64,000 nucleotides of DNA from Corynebacterium gerontici (GTDB lineage Bacteria; Actinomycetota; Actinomycetes; Mycobacteriales; Mycobacteriaceae), in the NCBI RefSeq assembly GCF_003813985.1, contig NZ_CP033897.1, forward strand, positions 868,001 to 932,000, read 5' to 3'. The notes under the pieces are model-generated. The model ran no database searches. It was not told the origin of the DNA and saw only the letters and a program-made list of their open reading frames with translations. Below, one piece after another: positions 17,713 to 27,206 of this stretch. Position 1 is the first letter of the stretch. Each line of letters begins with the position of its first letter. The position numbers were made by a program, and so were the translations under genes.

Positions 17713-20700
17713 CTATCCGGTGCTCTTGACTTGGGTTTGGTCACCCCACATGCCCGCGTAAATACCCCCAAAAGATAGGAGCTCTTCGTGATTCCCGTCC
17801 TCGACGATGGTGCCATCTTGCATCACGATGATTCGATCCGCCTTTTGCGCGGTAGCGAGCCTGTGGGCGACGATCACCGACGTTCGCTGCTGCGTCACGC
17901 GCTCGGCGGCGCACAAGATCGTGGCCTCAGATGCTGGGTCGAGTGTTGCAGTGGCCTCATCGAGCAGCAGCATGTTGGGCTTGCACATTTCAGCACGCGC
18001 AAGAGCGATGAGTTGTCGCTGCCCTGATGAAAGTCCGCGGCCACGTTCACCCACGCTGGCGCGGAAACCTCCCGGAATCGCCGCGATCGCACTCAACGCC
18101 CCTACTCGCCGAGCCGCATCACTGATTTCTGCTTCGCTGGCTCCCGGCTTGCCATAGGCGATATTTTCTCCGATGGTGCTGGCAAACAAATGCGCCTCTT
18201 GTGGTACGAAACCAATACCTTGGCGCCACGGCTGCAACTGAAATTGGCGAATATCCGTTTCGCCCGCGCACACGGCACCCGCAGAGGGATCGTAAAAGCG
18301 CTCGATGAGTTTCACGAGCGTGGATTTTCCTGCGCCAGTTGGGCCGACAACAGCGAGGGTGCTGCCCGGAGCGATCTCGAGGTTCAGATGCTCGCTGACC
18401 ACCGGGCCGTCCTCCGAGTAGCGGAAACTGACGTCCCTCAAACGCAGTGGTTGGGTGTGGGCACCATCCGCATCGAGCATGCCATTGTCCGGCACCTTGA
18501 TCGGCGTAGCAAGCAGTGCAGAGATGCGCCGCAGGCCCACCTGGGCTTGTTGGTAGGCGTCGAACACCTGCGAAAGGTGTTGGATGGGCTGATAGAGCCG
18601 ATCCAAGTACAGGAGGAAGGCGACGAGTACACCCGCTGGAAGATTGCCGTTGGCGACCATGCCAGCGCCAACAAAGAGCACGGCGGCTTGAGCGATCTCA
18701 CTTAAGGCATTGATGCCGGGGAAATACAGTGCGACGGCCATCTGGGTTTTGATGCGGGTGCGTCGATAAGCATCTGCCTGGCCGGAAAAGTTATCCAGAG
18801 TCTGCTGCTCAATGCGGTGAAGCTGCGCGGTGCGAAGCCCGGCCATGGATTCCTGGAAGGTGGCATTGACTTGGCTGATTTGCTCACGTGCGAGCGTGTA
18901 GAGCCGCGAGGAGATCCGGCGAAAGACCACCGTGGCCACCGCGATGATCGGAACGCCAAGCAGCGCGATCATTGCAAGGGTTGGGCTCGTGATGCCGAGC
19001 AGAACCAAGATGCCCACGATGGTGCTCAACGCGACGACGGAGGCCGCGAGACCACTTTGCAAAAAGGCGTTCAGCGCCTCGATGTCGGTGGTCATGCGGG
19101 TCATGATCGTGCCCGACATCGTGGTTTCGAAGTAGTTCATGGACAGGCGTTGCAGGTGGGCGTAGGAGCGGATTCGCAACTCAAAGAGCAGGCGTTCGCC
19201 GGTTTTCGCGGTCAAGATGGTGGTGGCGACGTCGGCAAGCCAAGCAATGAGCACCACGGCCAGGCCGATGAACGTCACTTCCCAGAGCACCCCGCCGTTG
19301 CCGGTGCGTACACCTTGATCAATTGCGGTGCGTACCAAGGTCGGGATGGCCAAACCTGCGGCCACGCCCACCACATACAGTCCGATCACAAACAGAACTA
19401 ACCAGCGCACTGAAGCGAATAGGCTGTGTACGCTGACTTTCTGCATCGGTTGGTAGAGTGAAGCGCCCGGATGCGCTGGCAGGTCACGGGCAGGCGGCAA
19501 AGCGTCCACACGAGCGAGCAACTCAGGAGTGGCTGGCATCGAGGCCATTGCGCTGCCATGACCGCGACCACCTCTTCCGCCTGCCGCTGCGGGATTGGCG
19601 CCGGCCTGTTGGGACGCCGCGCGGGTGGCTGCCCTCGAAATCTGCAAGCGTGCGTCGCGCTGTTGAACCTCGGGCCACAATTGCTCATGGCTCGGCTCCT
19701 CACCGTGATCGAACGGAAGGGGATTCTCCTCGCTCACCGGGGCTTGGCACGCCACATCCATCAGGTGTGCAAACTGCGCATTACGCCGCATCTCTGTTTC
19801 GGGGCCTGTCGCTACAACCTTGCCCTCGTCCATGAGCGTCACTTCATCCGCAAGTGTCAAGGTGGAGTGCCGATGGGCGATGGCGATGATGGTGACGTCT
19901 TGAAGTTCGGCGCCTAGGGCGTTGAAGATTGCGCGTTCGGTGGATGCGTCGATGGCCGAGGTGGCGTCGTCCAGGATGAGAATTCGGGGCTGCTCCAACA
20001 AAGCGCGCGCGATGGCGATGCGTTGGCGCTGCCCGCCCGAAAGCGTGAGGCCTCGCTCACCGATCACTTGATCAAAGCCATTGGGAAGCGCGGTGATGAA
20101 GTCTTCTGCCTGCGCAATGCGTACGGCTCTGCGTAGCTGGGCTTCTGAAACTTCGCGTCCCATGGTGATGTTGTGGCGCACGCTTGCTGAATACAGAAAC
20201 GGCTCGTCGAACACGCACGTCACCGCACTACGAATGTCTGCCCGCCTCAACTCATCAAAGCGCGCGCGCTCATCGCCAACGAGCTCGATGCTTCCGTGGT
20301 CCGGGCTGTAGAAAGCGCTGAGCAATTGCACCGCGATGGATTTTCCAGAACCGGCTGGCCCAACAATCACCCGGGTGTGCCCCGCTGGTACGTCCAAGGA
20401 GAAGTCGCGGAGAATGGCGTTGTCTCCCAGGGAAAAATCCACCGCGTGTACGCGGATACCCAAAGGGCCTCGAGGGAGCGGCTTGGGATGTTGAGGATCC
20501 GGGTACTTGGGCTTGAGCGCGAGGATATCGAAGACGCGATCGAGTGAGCTGAATCCGAGTTGAATCTGCACCATCATGCCCGCCAGCATCGACACCACTG
20601 CAGTCAATGAGGTGAGGTAGGCGGAGAAAGCCAAAAAGGTGCCGATGGTGATGGATCCGCGCATCGCCAGGAATCCGCCCACACCAATGCCGATCACGAG

Positions 20701-21480
20701 CGCCACGCTGGGAAGCTGTTGCACCAAAGGCTTGAAGCGAGCGGTGAGTTTGGCAGCGCGCAACTGCTGGCTGTACACACGGGTGGAAATGCTTTCGAGT
20801 TTTTCCAGTTCGCGCTGCTCCTGTGCGAAGGCTTTGACCACACGAATCCCCGTGACGGTTTCTTCAATGTGCGTGGCGAGGTTTGCCACCTCCTGCTGCG
20901 CGGACCATGTGGCCGCAAAGAGCGTGCGCCTAGAGCGAAGTGAGAGCCACACCAGGACCGGGATCACAGCGAGCGCGATGAGCAGCAGCAGCGGCGAAAT
21001 CCAAGCGATGATGCCGAGGATGACGAGCACCTTGAGCATGTGGCCGGCGACCAAAGGAAGCATCGCCACCATCGCTTGCACTAAGTTGAGATCCGAGATG
21101 GAGCGTGACACCACCTGCCCTGTACGCAGTTCGTCTTGGCGTGCGCCGTCAAGCCTTTGGAGGGTGTCTAAGATGCTGACTCGTAGCTGATGCTGGAAGG
21201 TATTGGAGAGCAGCCCCGCGATGAAGCGGCGACTGAACTGGAAGCAGTAGCGCCCGAGCGCCACGAAGACCAGGAAACACACCACCCTGCGTACATCGGC
21301 GTCCACCGCGCCGGTGGCGGCGTCCACGGCGGAGCCGGTGATGAGGGGGATGGTGACGTCGAAGGCCGTGACCAAGACCGTTGCAATGATGGCGAAGCCC
21401 AAGGTTTTGGGCTGTTTTTTGAGTTCCTGCCACAGCATGCGTGCGCGCTGCTTGCCGCTGCGTGCGGTGGAGGGCTTCAT
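17713..21480 (-). CDS. Fused two-half ABC exporter (type IV multidrug/lipid family)
   Basis: 1255 residues holding two complete half-transporters in one chain. First half: six-helix membrane domain (about 25-310) and ATPase with Walker A GPAGSGKS, signature LSGGQRQ and Walker B ILILDDATSAID. A roughly 100-residue linker follows. Second half: membrane domain (about 690-980), Walker A GPTGAGKS, signature LSSGQRQ, Walker B MLLLDEATATLD. Asp replaces the catalytic Glu after Walker B in the first half only, so one of the two ATP sites is probably degenerate, as in TM287/288-type exporters. Resembles Rv0194-type fused exporters. Substrate unknown. No cotranscribed gene downstream. Confidence 0.92.
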   Translation of the reverse strand: MKPSTARSGKQRARMLWQELKKQPKTLGFAIIATVLVTAFDVTIPLITGSAVDAATGAVDADVRRVVCFLVFVALGRYCFQFSRRFIAGLLSNTFQHQLRVSILDTLQRLDGARQDELRTGQVVSRSISDLNLVQAMVAMLPLVAGHMLKVLVILGIIAWISPLLLLIALAVIPVLVWLSLRSRRTLFAATWSAQQEVANLATHIEETVTGIRVVKAFAQEQRELEKLESISTRVYSQQLRAAKLTARFKPLVQQLPSVALVIGIGVGGFLAMRGSITIGTFLAFSAYLTSLTAVVSMLAGMMVQIQLGFSSLDRVFDILALKPKYPDPQHPKPLPRGPLGIRVHAVDFSLGDNAILRDFSLDVPAGHTRVIVGPAGSGKSIAVQLLSAFYSPDHGSIELVGDERARFDELRRADIRSAVTCVFDEPFLYSASVRHNITMGREVSEAQLRRAVRIAQAEDFITALPNGFDQVIGERGLTLSGGQRQRIAIARALLEQPRILILDDATSAIDASTERAIFNALGAELQDVTIIAIAHRHSTLTLADEVTLMDEGKVVATGPETEMRRNAQFAHLMDVACQAPVSEENPLPFDHGEEPSHEQLWPEVQQRDARLQISRAATRAASQQAGANPAAAGGRGGRGHGSAMASMPATPELLARVDALPPARDLPAHPGASLYQPMQKVSVHSLFASVRWLVLFVIGLYVVGVAAGLAIPTLVRTAIDQGVRTGNGGVLWEVTFIGLAVVLIAWLADVATTILTAKTGERLLFELRIRSYAHLQRLSMNYFETTMSGTIMTRMTTDIEALNAFLQSGLAASVVALSTIVGILVLLGITSPTLAMIALLGVPIIAVATVVFRRISSRLYTLAREQISQVNATFQESMAGLRTAQLHRIEQQTLDNFSGQADAYRRTRIKTQMAVALYFPGINALSEIAQAAVLFVGAGMVANGNLPAGVLVAFLLYLDRLYQPIQHLSQVFDAYQQAQVGLRRISALLATPIKVPDNGMLDADGAHTQPLRLRDVSFRYSEDGPVVSEHLNLEIAPGSTLAVVGPTGAGKSTLVKLIERFYDPSAGAVCAGETDIRQFQLQPWRQGIGFVPQEAHLFASTIGENIAYGKPGASEAEISDAARRVGALSAIAAIPGGFRASVGERGRGLSSGQRQLIALARAEMCKPNMLLLDEATATLDPASEATILCAAERVTQQRTSVIVAHRLATAQKADRIIVMQDGTIVEDGNHEELLSFGGIYAGMWGDQTQVKSTG

Positions 21481-21531
21481 GAATCTTCCAAAGGTTGTGT
21501 GTGCATCGATTTATATCCTAATTGAGGTGCA

Positions 21532-21563
21532 AAAATGCCCCACCCGTGAGCAGGGGTAGGGCA
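21532..21563 (-). terminator. Intrinsic terminator for the EcsC-like gene
   Basis: On the minus strand TGCCCTACCCC, a short loop, then GGGTGGGGCA followed by TTTTT. It lies between the EcsC-like gene (ends 21578) and the start of the ABC exporter gene. Confidence 0.75.
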
Positions 21564-21577
21564 TGAAAGAGGTGAAG

Positions 21578-22387
21578 CTATGAGTTGTCTGAGACGCTGA
21601 CCTTTGGTTCCTCGATGGAGCCTTCCTCCGGGGCGGGGGTGTCGAAGCGTTCCGGCAATGCGCCCAGGGAGCTGTGCGTGTTCTCGATAACGCGGTTGGC
21701 GACTTTGCGGTTGGCGGCGGTACCAATCACTACGCCAATGCCCAGTGGCATGATCTTGCCAAGCCAGGAGTACTTGAGGCGCTTCGTTACCTGCTTGAGC
21801 GCCATCTTGGTGAGTCGATTATTGACTTGCGAGACGTTTCGGGCAGACATGCGAGAGAGTGCCGCAACAGAGCTGTTGGCGCCCATGGAGACGTCGACAA
21901 GCGCGGAGCCCTCGGAGCCTGTGATCGCAATGAGGATGAGCGACTTGCGTCGTTCGGGATCTTTCACGTCGCCTCCACGCAGGTAGCCGGAAGCCATGGT
22001 GTAGAAAGCTGCAGCATCCAAAAATGCCAGTGATTCAGCGGTAATGGCCGCTGCGCCGGTGATAAATCCGATACCGGGAACCGCCGCAGCGCCACCCGCA
22101 CCAGCGCCCGTCCCGGTGACGAGCATTTTGAAGTGCTTGTCCATCTTTTCTTGGATCTGCTGTGGAGAAGCGTCTGGGTTCTTGGAACGAAGCCACTCGA
22201 CATAATTCACGATGGCGGAGGACTGCATCTTGGCGGCCTTGTCTAAGGTGCGCAGCAAGAGCTTGCCAGTGGCGCCGCTGTTTTCCGCCAAGGTGTCCAG
22301 GTCGGCGTCCTTGGCGTCTTCACTGTCCTTCTTGTTAAAGAGGAAGGTATCGCCAACTTTGGTGGCGGCTTTCTTCAAAAATCCCAT
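21578..22387 (-). CDS. EcsC family protein
   Basis: 269 residues. A glycine/alanine-rich hydrophobic centre (about 95-130: GTGAGAGGAAAVPGIGFITG) and AESLAFLDAAAFYTMA are typical of EcsC-like proteins, as is the second short hydrophobic stretch near 215-235 (IMPLGIGVVIGTAANRKV). EcsC domains are found beside ABC exporters in Bacillus and are of uncertain biochemical function. Here the gene sits just upstream of the fused ABC exporter but is separated from it by a terminator. ATG start. Confidence 0.8.
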   Translation of the reverse strand: MGFLKKAATKVGDTFLFNKKDSEDAKDADLDTLAENSGATGKLLLRTLDKAAKMQSSAIVNYVEWLRSKNPDASPQQIQEKMDKHFKMLVTGTGAGAGGAAAVPGIGFITGAAAITAESLAFLDAAAFYTMASGYLRGGDVKDPERRKSLILIAITGSEGSALVDVSMGANSSVAALSRMSARNVSQVNNRLTKMALKQVTKRLKYSWLGKIMPLGIGVVIGTAANRKVANRVIENTHSSLGALPERFDTPAPEEGSIEEPKVSVSDNS

Positions 22388-22513
22388 TGTCGTCCTTATG
22401 GTTATTCGTCACGGTTTGTGTACAGAGCCATAAATATAGATGAATGTATGCCGTGCGCTGCAATCGGAATGCGGAAAGACGCCAAAGAGTAGCAAAACTG
22501 TTACAAAAGCGGA

Positions 22514-23323
22514 CTAATTTTGTGAATAGGCTTCGGCTTGCTCCACCGCCTCGGGGCTCGGATCAACCCCGGTGTAGAGCTTGAATTGCTCAGCTGCCTG
22601 CAGCGCTACCACTTCGCCGCCGTGAATGATCGGCTTTCCGGCAGCGCGCGCGGCCTTGATCAGGGGAGTCTCCACGGGGTACGCCACCACATCGAAGATG
22701 ACTTCGGCGCGAGCAATCGCTTCGTCGCTGAATGCCTGAACATCTTGGTGATCACCGAACATGCCAAGCGGAGTGACATTGACGAGCATCTGCGCACCCT
22801 CAGGTACCTGCGCGGCATAATCCCAACCGAAGCGCTGCGCCAACGCGCTACCTGTGGTTTCGTTGCGGGCAACCACTGTTCCGCGCATGCCGTGGTCAGC
22901 CAGGGCCGCCACCACGGCGTTCGCCATGCCGCCGGAACCGTGCACCGCCACATGAAATTCCGGTGCGACGTCATGCGAGCGAAGTAGAGAGGCCACAGCA
23001 ATGTAGTCAGTGTTATAGCCGGTGAGCAGACCGTCGTCGTTGACGATCGTGTTTACCGCGTCGATACGCTCGGCGGAGGGATCGAGGGCGTCGATAAGCC
23101 GGATCACGTCCTGCTTGTATGGCATTGAAACCGCCGCACCACGGATATCAAGGCCGCGTACACCGGCAATGGCCGCGGTGATATCCACGGGAACCACGGC
23201 TTTGTACAGGTAGTTGAGGCCGTAGTGATCAAATAGCCAGTTGTGGAAGCGCACCCCATGATTCGAGGGGCGCGCTGCAAGCGAGATACACAGGACAGTT
23301 TCACGGTCGACGATGTTCACCAT
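22514..23323 (-). CDS. aroE: Shikimate/quinate dehydrogenase-like oxidoreductase (AroE family)
   Basis: About 269 residues with the AroE fold. The catalytic Lys is in MPYKQDVI and the catalytic Asp in GYNTDYIA; the dinucleotide motif is GSGGMANAV. The conserved N-terminal substrate motif H-S-x-S-P-x-x-H-N is altered to a sequence around ARPSNHGVRFHN, losing the two serines that hold the shikimate carboxylate. It may therefore be a shikimate-dehydrogenase-like paralogue with a different substrate, and I would not assume it is the housekeeping enzyme. ATG at 23323 with AGTAGGG upstream. Divergent from the esterase gene with about 19 bases between starts. Confidence 0.8.
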   Translation of the reverse strand: MVNIVDRETVLCISLAARPSNHGVRFHNWLFDHYGLNYLYKAVVPVDITAAIAGVRGLDIRGAAVSMPYKQDVIRLIDALDPSAERIDAVNTIVNDDGLLTGYNTDYIAVASLLRSHDVAPEFHVAVHGSGGMANAVVAALADHGMRGTVVARNETTGSALAQRFGWDYAAQVPEGAQMLVNVTPLGMFGDHQDVQAFSDEAIARAEVIFDVVAYPVETPLIKAARAAGKPIIHGGEVVALQAAEQFKLYTGVDPSPEAVEQAEAYSQN

Positions 23324-23342
23324 GTGCCCTACTCTAGAACAC

Positions 23343-24965
23343 ATGGGTGCACCGCCGAGCCAATCCGCAGGGCTCACCATCGACACAACCTCCGGGTTGG
23401 TTTGTGGCATTGAGCTTTTCGACGAAACCAGCGGTGCCCCCATCCACACCTGGCGCGGCATCCCCTATGGGGCGGATACTGCAGGGCCTCGAAGGTTCCG
23501 TGCCCCGCACCCGATAGAGCGCTGGGAAGGTGTCCGAGATTGCAGTGAATACGGCCCGATGGCAGCACAGCCCTCCATGGGACCGGGTGAAAAAATTCGC
23601 GGGACCGAAGACTGCCTGAACTTGGACGTGGTGCGCCCCGCCACGGGGGAGCAACTGCCGGTGGTGGTGTACTTTCACGGCGGTTCCTTTATCTATGGCT
23701 CATCCCACGAGCAGATTTTGCGTGGACATTCTTTGGCGCACGCAATGGACGTGGTCTACGTATCCATCAATTTCCGCCTCGGCGTGTTGGGATACTTGGA
23801 TCTGCGTTCTTTGGGGGAGGATTGCGAAGCCAATCCCGCCATCCTGGACCAACTGCTGGCGTTGAAGTGGATACGCAGCAACATCGCTCAATTTGGTGGG
23901 GATCCCGACAACATCACGATTATGGGCGAGTCCGCCGGTGGGGCTGCCGTGCTTACGCTCATGTGCACGCCGGCTGCGCGCGGGCTGTTTCATAAGGCAA
24001 TCGCGCAATCACCACCTTTGGCCGCCATCCACTCTTCAATGCAGGCGAAGTTTTGGGCTGGCGAACTCACCCGTCGCATCGATCTGCCTGAAGCAACGGT
24101 TGAGGATTTAAGGGAACTGGACGCTGATTCGCTGATCCGCGCCGGGCAGAAGATGTTGTGGCGCACGGGCGAACTGATCCAGATGAATACCTGCTATGGC
24201 CCAACGGTGGATCACCGAGTCCTTTTCGAGCATCCGCTGGAGGTGTTCGAGAGCGGTGGACAACACAAAGTTCCGCTGCTCATTGGCACTAACGGTGACG
24301 AGACTTCCTTTACTAAAGCCTTTTATCTGCGCTCCGCAGCGCGCAAGCGGGCCGCCGATAGAATGCTCCGCGCCTTCGACCCCGACGGCACGGAGGCCGT
24401 GCTGCACATGTATCACCATGCACAGAAGCGATCGGATTTTGCCGAGCTGCTCTCAGACGCCATCTTTTGGGCACCCGCAATTCACGCAGCGGGAGCACAC
24501 GCAATGGCCGCGAATACCTGGATGTACCGCTTCGATTTCACGCCGCCGACGATGCGCTGGCTTGGCCTGGGTGCCTGGCATTCGATGGAGCTCACCCCAC
24601 TGTTTGGTGACCTCAAGGCGGCGAAAACGGCAAAATTGCACATCGGTGGCCGAACCCATTTGGAGCAGTTGAGTACCACGATGCAGAAGTTGTGGTCGCA
24701 ATTCATTCACTATGGCAACCCGGGGCGTGAGTGGCCGCGATATCGGCTGCCCGATGATCTCAATCCGGGGCGAGCCACGCTGATTTTTGATAGGGAACTG
24801 CATGTTTCTTACGATCCGCGCGCTGCGTTTCGCCGAGTGTGGGAGCAGTACGACATGACAGAGTGGGGCATTGGCCGTCCCGAAATTATGCAAGCCTTAG
24901 GACTTTCGCCAAACGATGCCCAAGACCAACTAGCCCTGCCCCCAGCGAAAAGGATGAGCCAGTGA
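23343..24965 (+). CDS. Carboxylesterase type B
   Basis: About 540 residues of the alpha/beta-hydrolase type B esterase family. Oxyanion-hole segment YFHGGSFIYG, nucleophile elbow MGESAGGAAV, acidic residue near GTNGDETSF and the histidine region GAWHSMELTPLFGD are all in place, so it should be active. No signal peptide. C. glutamicum has a similar gene (lipT) at the same place. It overlaps the next gene by 4 bases (GTGA), a sign of translational coupling. Confidence 0.88.
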   Translation: MGAPPSQSAGLTIDTTSGLVCGIELFDETSGAPIHTWRGIPYGADTAGPRRFRAPHPIERWEGVRDCSEYGPMAAQPSMGPGEKIRGTEDCLNLDVVRPATGEQLPVVVYFHGGSFIYGSSHEQILRGHSLAHAMDVVYVSINFRLGVLGYLDLRSLGEDCEANPAILDQLLALKWIRSNIAQFGGDPDNITIMGESAGGAAVLTLMCTPAARGLFHKAIAQSPPLAAIHSSMQAKFWAGELTRRIDLPEATVEDLRELDADSLIRAGQKMLWRTGELIQMNTCYGPTVDHRVLFEHPLEVFESGGQHKVPLLIGTNGDETSFTKAFYLRSAARKRAADRMLRAFDPDGTEAVLHMYHHAQKRSDFAELLSDAIFWAPAIHAAGAHAMAANTWMYRFDFTPPTMRWLGLGAWHSMELTPLFGDLKAAKTAKLHIGGRTHLEQLSTTMQKLWSQFIHYGNPGREWPRYRLPDDLNPGRATLIFDRELHVSYDPRAAFRRVWEQYDMTEWGIGRPEIMQALGLSPNDAQDQLALPPAKRMSQ

Positions 24966-25735
24966 GTTTGCAGCACGCTTTTGATCGTCTCATTGCGCAG
25001 CACGAGCGTTTTCGGCCGAGTCTGACGCCGAACACCAATACGCTGAGCGCTGCAGAGCTCGCGAGCCGCGACACCATCGAGGGCGCCGTCGCGGAATGCC
25101 AGGACATTTTTCAGCTAGAGCACCAGCGCCATGCCGCGCAATTGTGGCTTTATACCCTGCTTGGAGATGTGCTCACCCCCTCGGTGATGCTTATGGTGCA
25201 GGGTGAGGAGATCCCGAGCTTGAACTTCCACAATGGCACCCTGTTTCGCCGGGAGGGAAACTTTTGGTTTGGGTTCTTGCCAGGAAGCGGTGCGGATTCC
25301 CACCGGCAGGCTGGTGAGGAACTTGCCAGGAGCCTCAGCCCGGTGGTGGAGGGCTTGTGCGAGCACTTCGCTATTCGCCCTGCCCCCTTGTGGGCATTGA
25401 TTGCAGATGGCGTGATTCAACCCGCAATCGCTGCTGGCAATGAGGACTTCGAAACAGCGAAGGGCTATCGCGTTGCCGAAGCATTGCACGAGGGCATTGC
25501 GGAAGTCGCAGGGGATTGCTTAGCGCCAATGCGAGTGGAGGCGATTGAGGATTCCGGGCTCGTCGCGGTGGATCCGCAGCACTTGGAGGCTGAGGAGCCG
25601 GAGTATTTGCTGCCGCATCGTAGCTCTTGTTGCATGATTTTCCATTCGCCCGCCGCCGATGTGTGCACCTCATGCCCGCGCCAGGATCGGCAGCAGCGTA
25701 TTGCCGCTCAGATTTCTGCGATTCGTGGGTTCTAG
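24962..25735 (+). CDS. FhuF-like [2Fe-2S] ferric-siderophore reductase-type protein
   Basis: About 257 residues. The C-terminus carries C-C-x10-C-x2-C (CCMIFHSPAADVCTSC), the cluster-binding motif of the FhuF family, which reduces ferric siderophores in the cytoplasm. The remaining sequence is only loosely like FhuF. GTG start at 24962 overlapping the esterase stop. Coupling to an esterase gene suggests a joint role, perhaps in iron release from an ester-linked siderophore, but no siderophore transport gene is nearby. Confidence 0.7.
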   Translation: MSLQHAFDRLIAQHERFRPSLTPNTNTLSAAELASRDTIEGAVAECQDIFQLEHQRHAAQLWLYTLLGDVLTPSVMLMVQGEEIPSLNFHNGTLFRREGNFWFGFLPGSGADSHRQAGEELARSLSPVVEGLCEHFAIRPAPLWALIADGVIQPAIAAGNEDFETAKGYRVAEALHEGIAEVAGDCLAPMRVEAIEDSGLVAVDPQHLEAEEPEYLLPHRSSCCMIFHSPAADVCTSCPRQDRQQRIAAQISAIRGF

Positions 25736-25830
25736 CGGGCGCAATTTGTTGTAGACCCGGCTAGGCTTAGGCGCAGGTCGTCTGCTCACACGAGCTGCGG
25801 CAATCGTTTCTCCTGCTAGAAGGGTAAGAC

Positions 25831-26589
25831 ATGAGTTTCTTTGAGGACATTGCTTCTGCGCTGGATGCGGAAGGGATCGAATCACGAGTCAATGATGATG
25901 TGATGTTCGTGCCGATCACCTCGGACGTGGAAATTCAGTTCGTGGAGATCGACCCGATCATGCCAGCGGCTAACGTGTATATCGCTGCGGCTGCCGCGCC
26001 GGAGCTGGATGTGGACTTTGAGGCCGCATTGGTGTCCGTGGTGTTTTCGGTTGAGGACGCAGTTCGCACCGTCGCGGAACATGTGGCCACCGATCAGGTG
26101 GTGACGATCCTGCGCGACCTTTTGGAATCTACCGATGAGCGCATCGCGGATCTTACCTTCCTTCAGGATCCGCTGGATCCGAGCGTGGTGATCGCCGACG
26201 TTGCTGATTCTTCGCAGCTCATCGTCGAGGTCACGGTGCAAGATGCGCAGCCGGTGGCTGCCGTCACCTTCGCTACCTTGGGCAGCGAGTTTGAGGAGCG
26301 CGTGGGTGAAGTTGTGGATGAGCTCTGGGACGAGGTTGATGATCCCGAGGAGCTCAGCGACGCCGAGCGTGAACGCATTTTCTATGAGGCCGCCGCAGAG
26401 ATCGGAGCTATGACAGAAGAAGTGCTGGAACTGGGTAGCTTCAGTGATCCAGACCGGCTGTTCGATGTCCTTTCCTTGGCTGCTGACCACGCCGAAGACT
26501 GGGAATCCCAGCTCATGCCACTCGACGACTTCGAGGATGACGAGCCGGACGTCTACGACATCTTCGGCGAGGACGACGAGGAAGAATAA
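25831..26589 (+). CDS. Acidic conserved hypothetical protein (YbjN-like?)
   Basis: 252 residues, strongly acidic, with no membrane segment or signal peptide. The N-terminus (ALDAEGIESRVNDDVMFVP) is faintly like the YbjN/sensory-transduction chaperone-like fold. The C-terminus ends in a run of Asp and Glu (FGEDDEEE). An AGAAGGGTAAG region precedes the ATG. It converges with the next gene, with 15 bases between stops. Function unknown. Confidence 0.65.
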   Translation: MSFFEDIASALDAEGIESRVNDDVMFVPITSDVEIQFVEIDPIMPAANVYIAAAAAPELDVDFEAALVSVVFSVEDAVRTVAEHVATDQVVTILRDLLESTDERIADLTFLQDPLDPSVVIADVADSSQLIVEVTVQDAQPVAAVTFATLGSEFEERVGEVVDELWDEVDDPEELSDAERERIFYEAAAEIGAMTEEVLELGSFSDPDRLFDVLSLAADHAEDWESQLMPLDDFEDDEPDVYDIFGEDDEEE

Positions 26590-26604
26590 CTCCAGCCCGT
26601 TTCC

Positions 26605-27099
26605 CTACGCCGCTTGGGCGAAGTTGGCAAAGAGTGAGGCGGGGGAGTGTAACGGCTGATATTGCGCGTCAACCATCCACAGGAAGGTTGGCGCGTATTC
26701 GTCTTCGAGGACGTGGACGCAATCAACATCGACGCCCATAAGTGCTCGAATCCACGCCTCTGCCACCTCCGGCGGGGCAACGGTGGCTTCAGGGTGACTA
26801 AAGCGAAGCGAAATGACGTACGCGGGACGGCGTTGCTCGCCAAAGCCCTTGATGCGCGCCTGCGCGTTTGGCCCCACCCGCCGCCGTGTGATGGTGAGGT
26901 TCACTTGATCTAGCCCGTCACCCGAGGGAAACGGAATGCTGAGAGTTGGCGGGCGCCAGGTGGGGTTGGGGCGCGCCAAGGATCGTGGATGGCGCAGCAC
27001 ACTCGTGATCTTGGCAAGTGTTTGTGGCTGCTTTGACCGCAGGAGAGCAGGAAGATCGGGGTGGGCAATGGGCTGTGGTTTCCTAGCTGTGTTGAACAT
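26605..27099 (-). CDS. Hypothetical protein
   Basis: About 164 residues, cytoplasmic, rich in Pro and Arg in the first half (LRHPRSLARPNPTWRPPTL) with an ordered-looking C-terminal half containing two Trp. No recognisable domain. The ATG at 27099 has AAGGTTGG upstream; the open frame extends to 27180 but has no sign of coding. Divergent from the MFS transporter gene. I do not recognise a family. Confidence 0.6.
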   Translation of the reverse strand: MFNTARKPQPIAHPDLPALLRSKQPQTLAKITSVLRHPRSLARPNPTWRPPTLSIPFPSGDGLDQVNLTITRRRVGPNAQARIKGFGEQRRPAYVISLRFSHPEATVAPPEVAEAWIRALMGVDVDCVHVLEDEYAPTFLWMVDAQYQPLHSPASLFANFAQAA

Positions 27100-27171
27100 G
27101 CGCCCAACCTTAGAAACCGACCTCCGAGCTACGGAAGGAGGGAAGAGAACATTTGTTCTAATTTCTAAATC

Positions 27172-27199
27172 TTGCCACACCCACGCTCGGGACTATCCT
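27172..27199 (+). promoter_or_regulatory. Leaderless promoter of the MFS transporter gene
   Basis: TTGCCA (27172-27177), 16 bases, TATCCT (27194-27199), then 7 bases to the GTG start at 27207. The spacing puts the transcription start at or next to the start codon. Confidence 0.6.
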
Positions 27200-27206
27200 G
27201 AATCGA

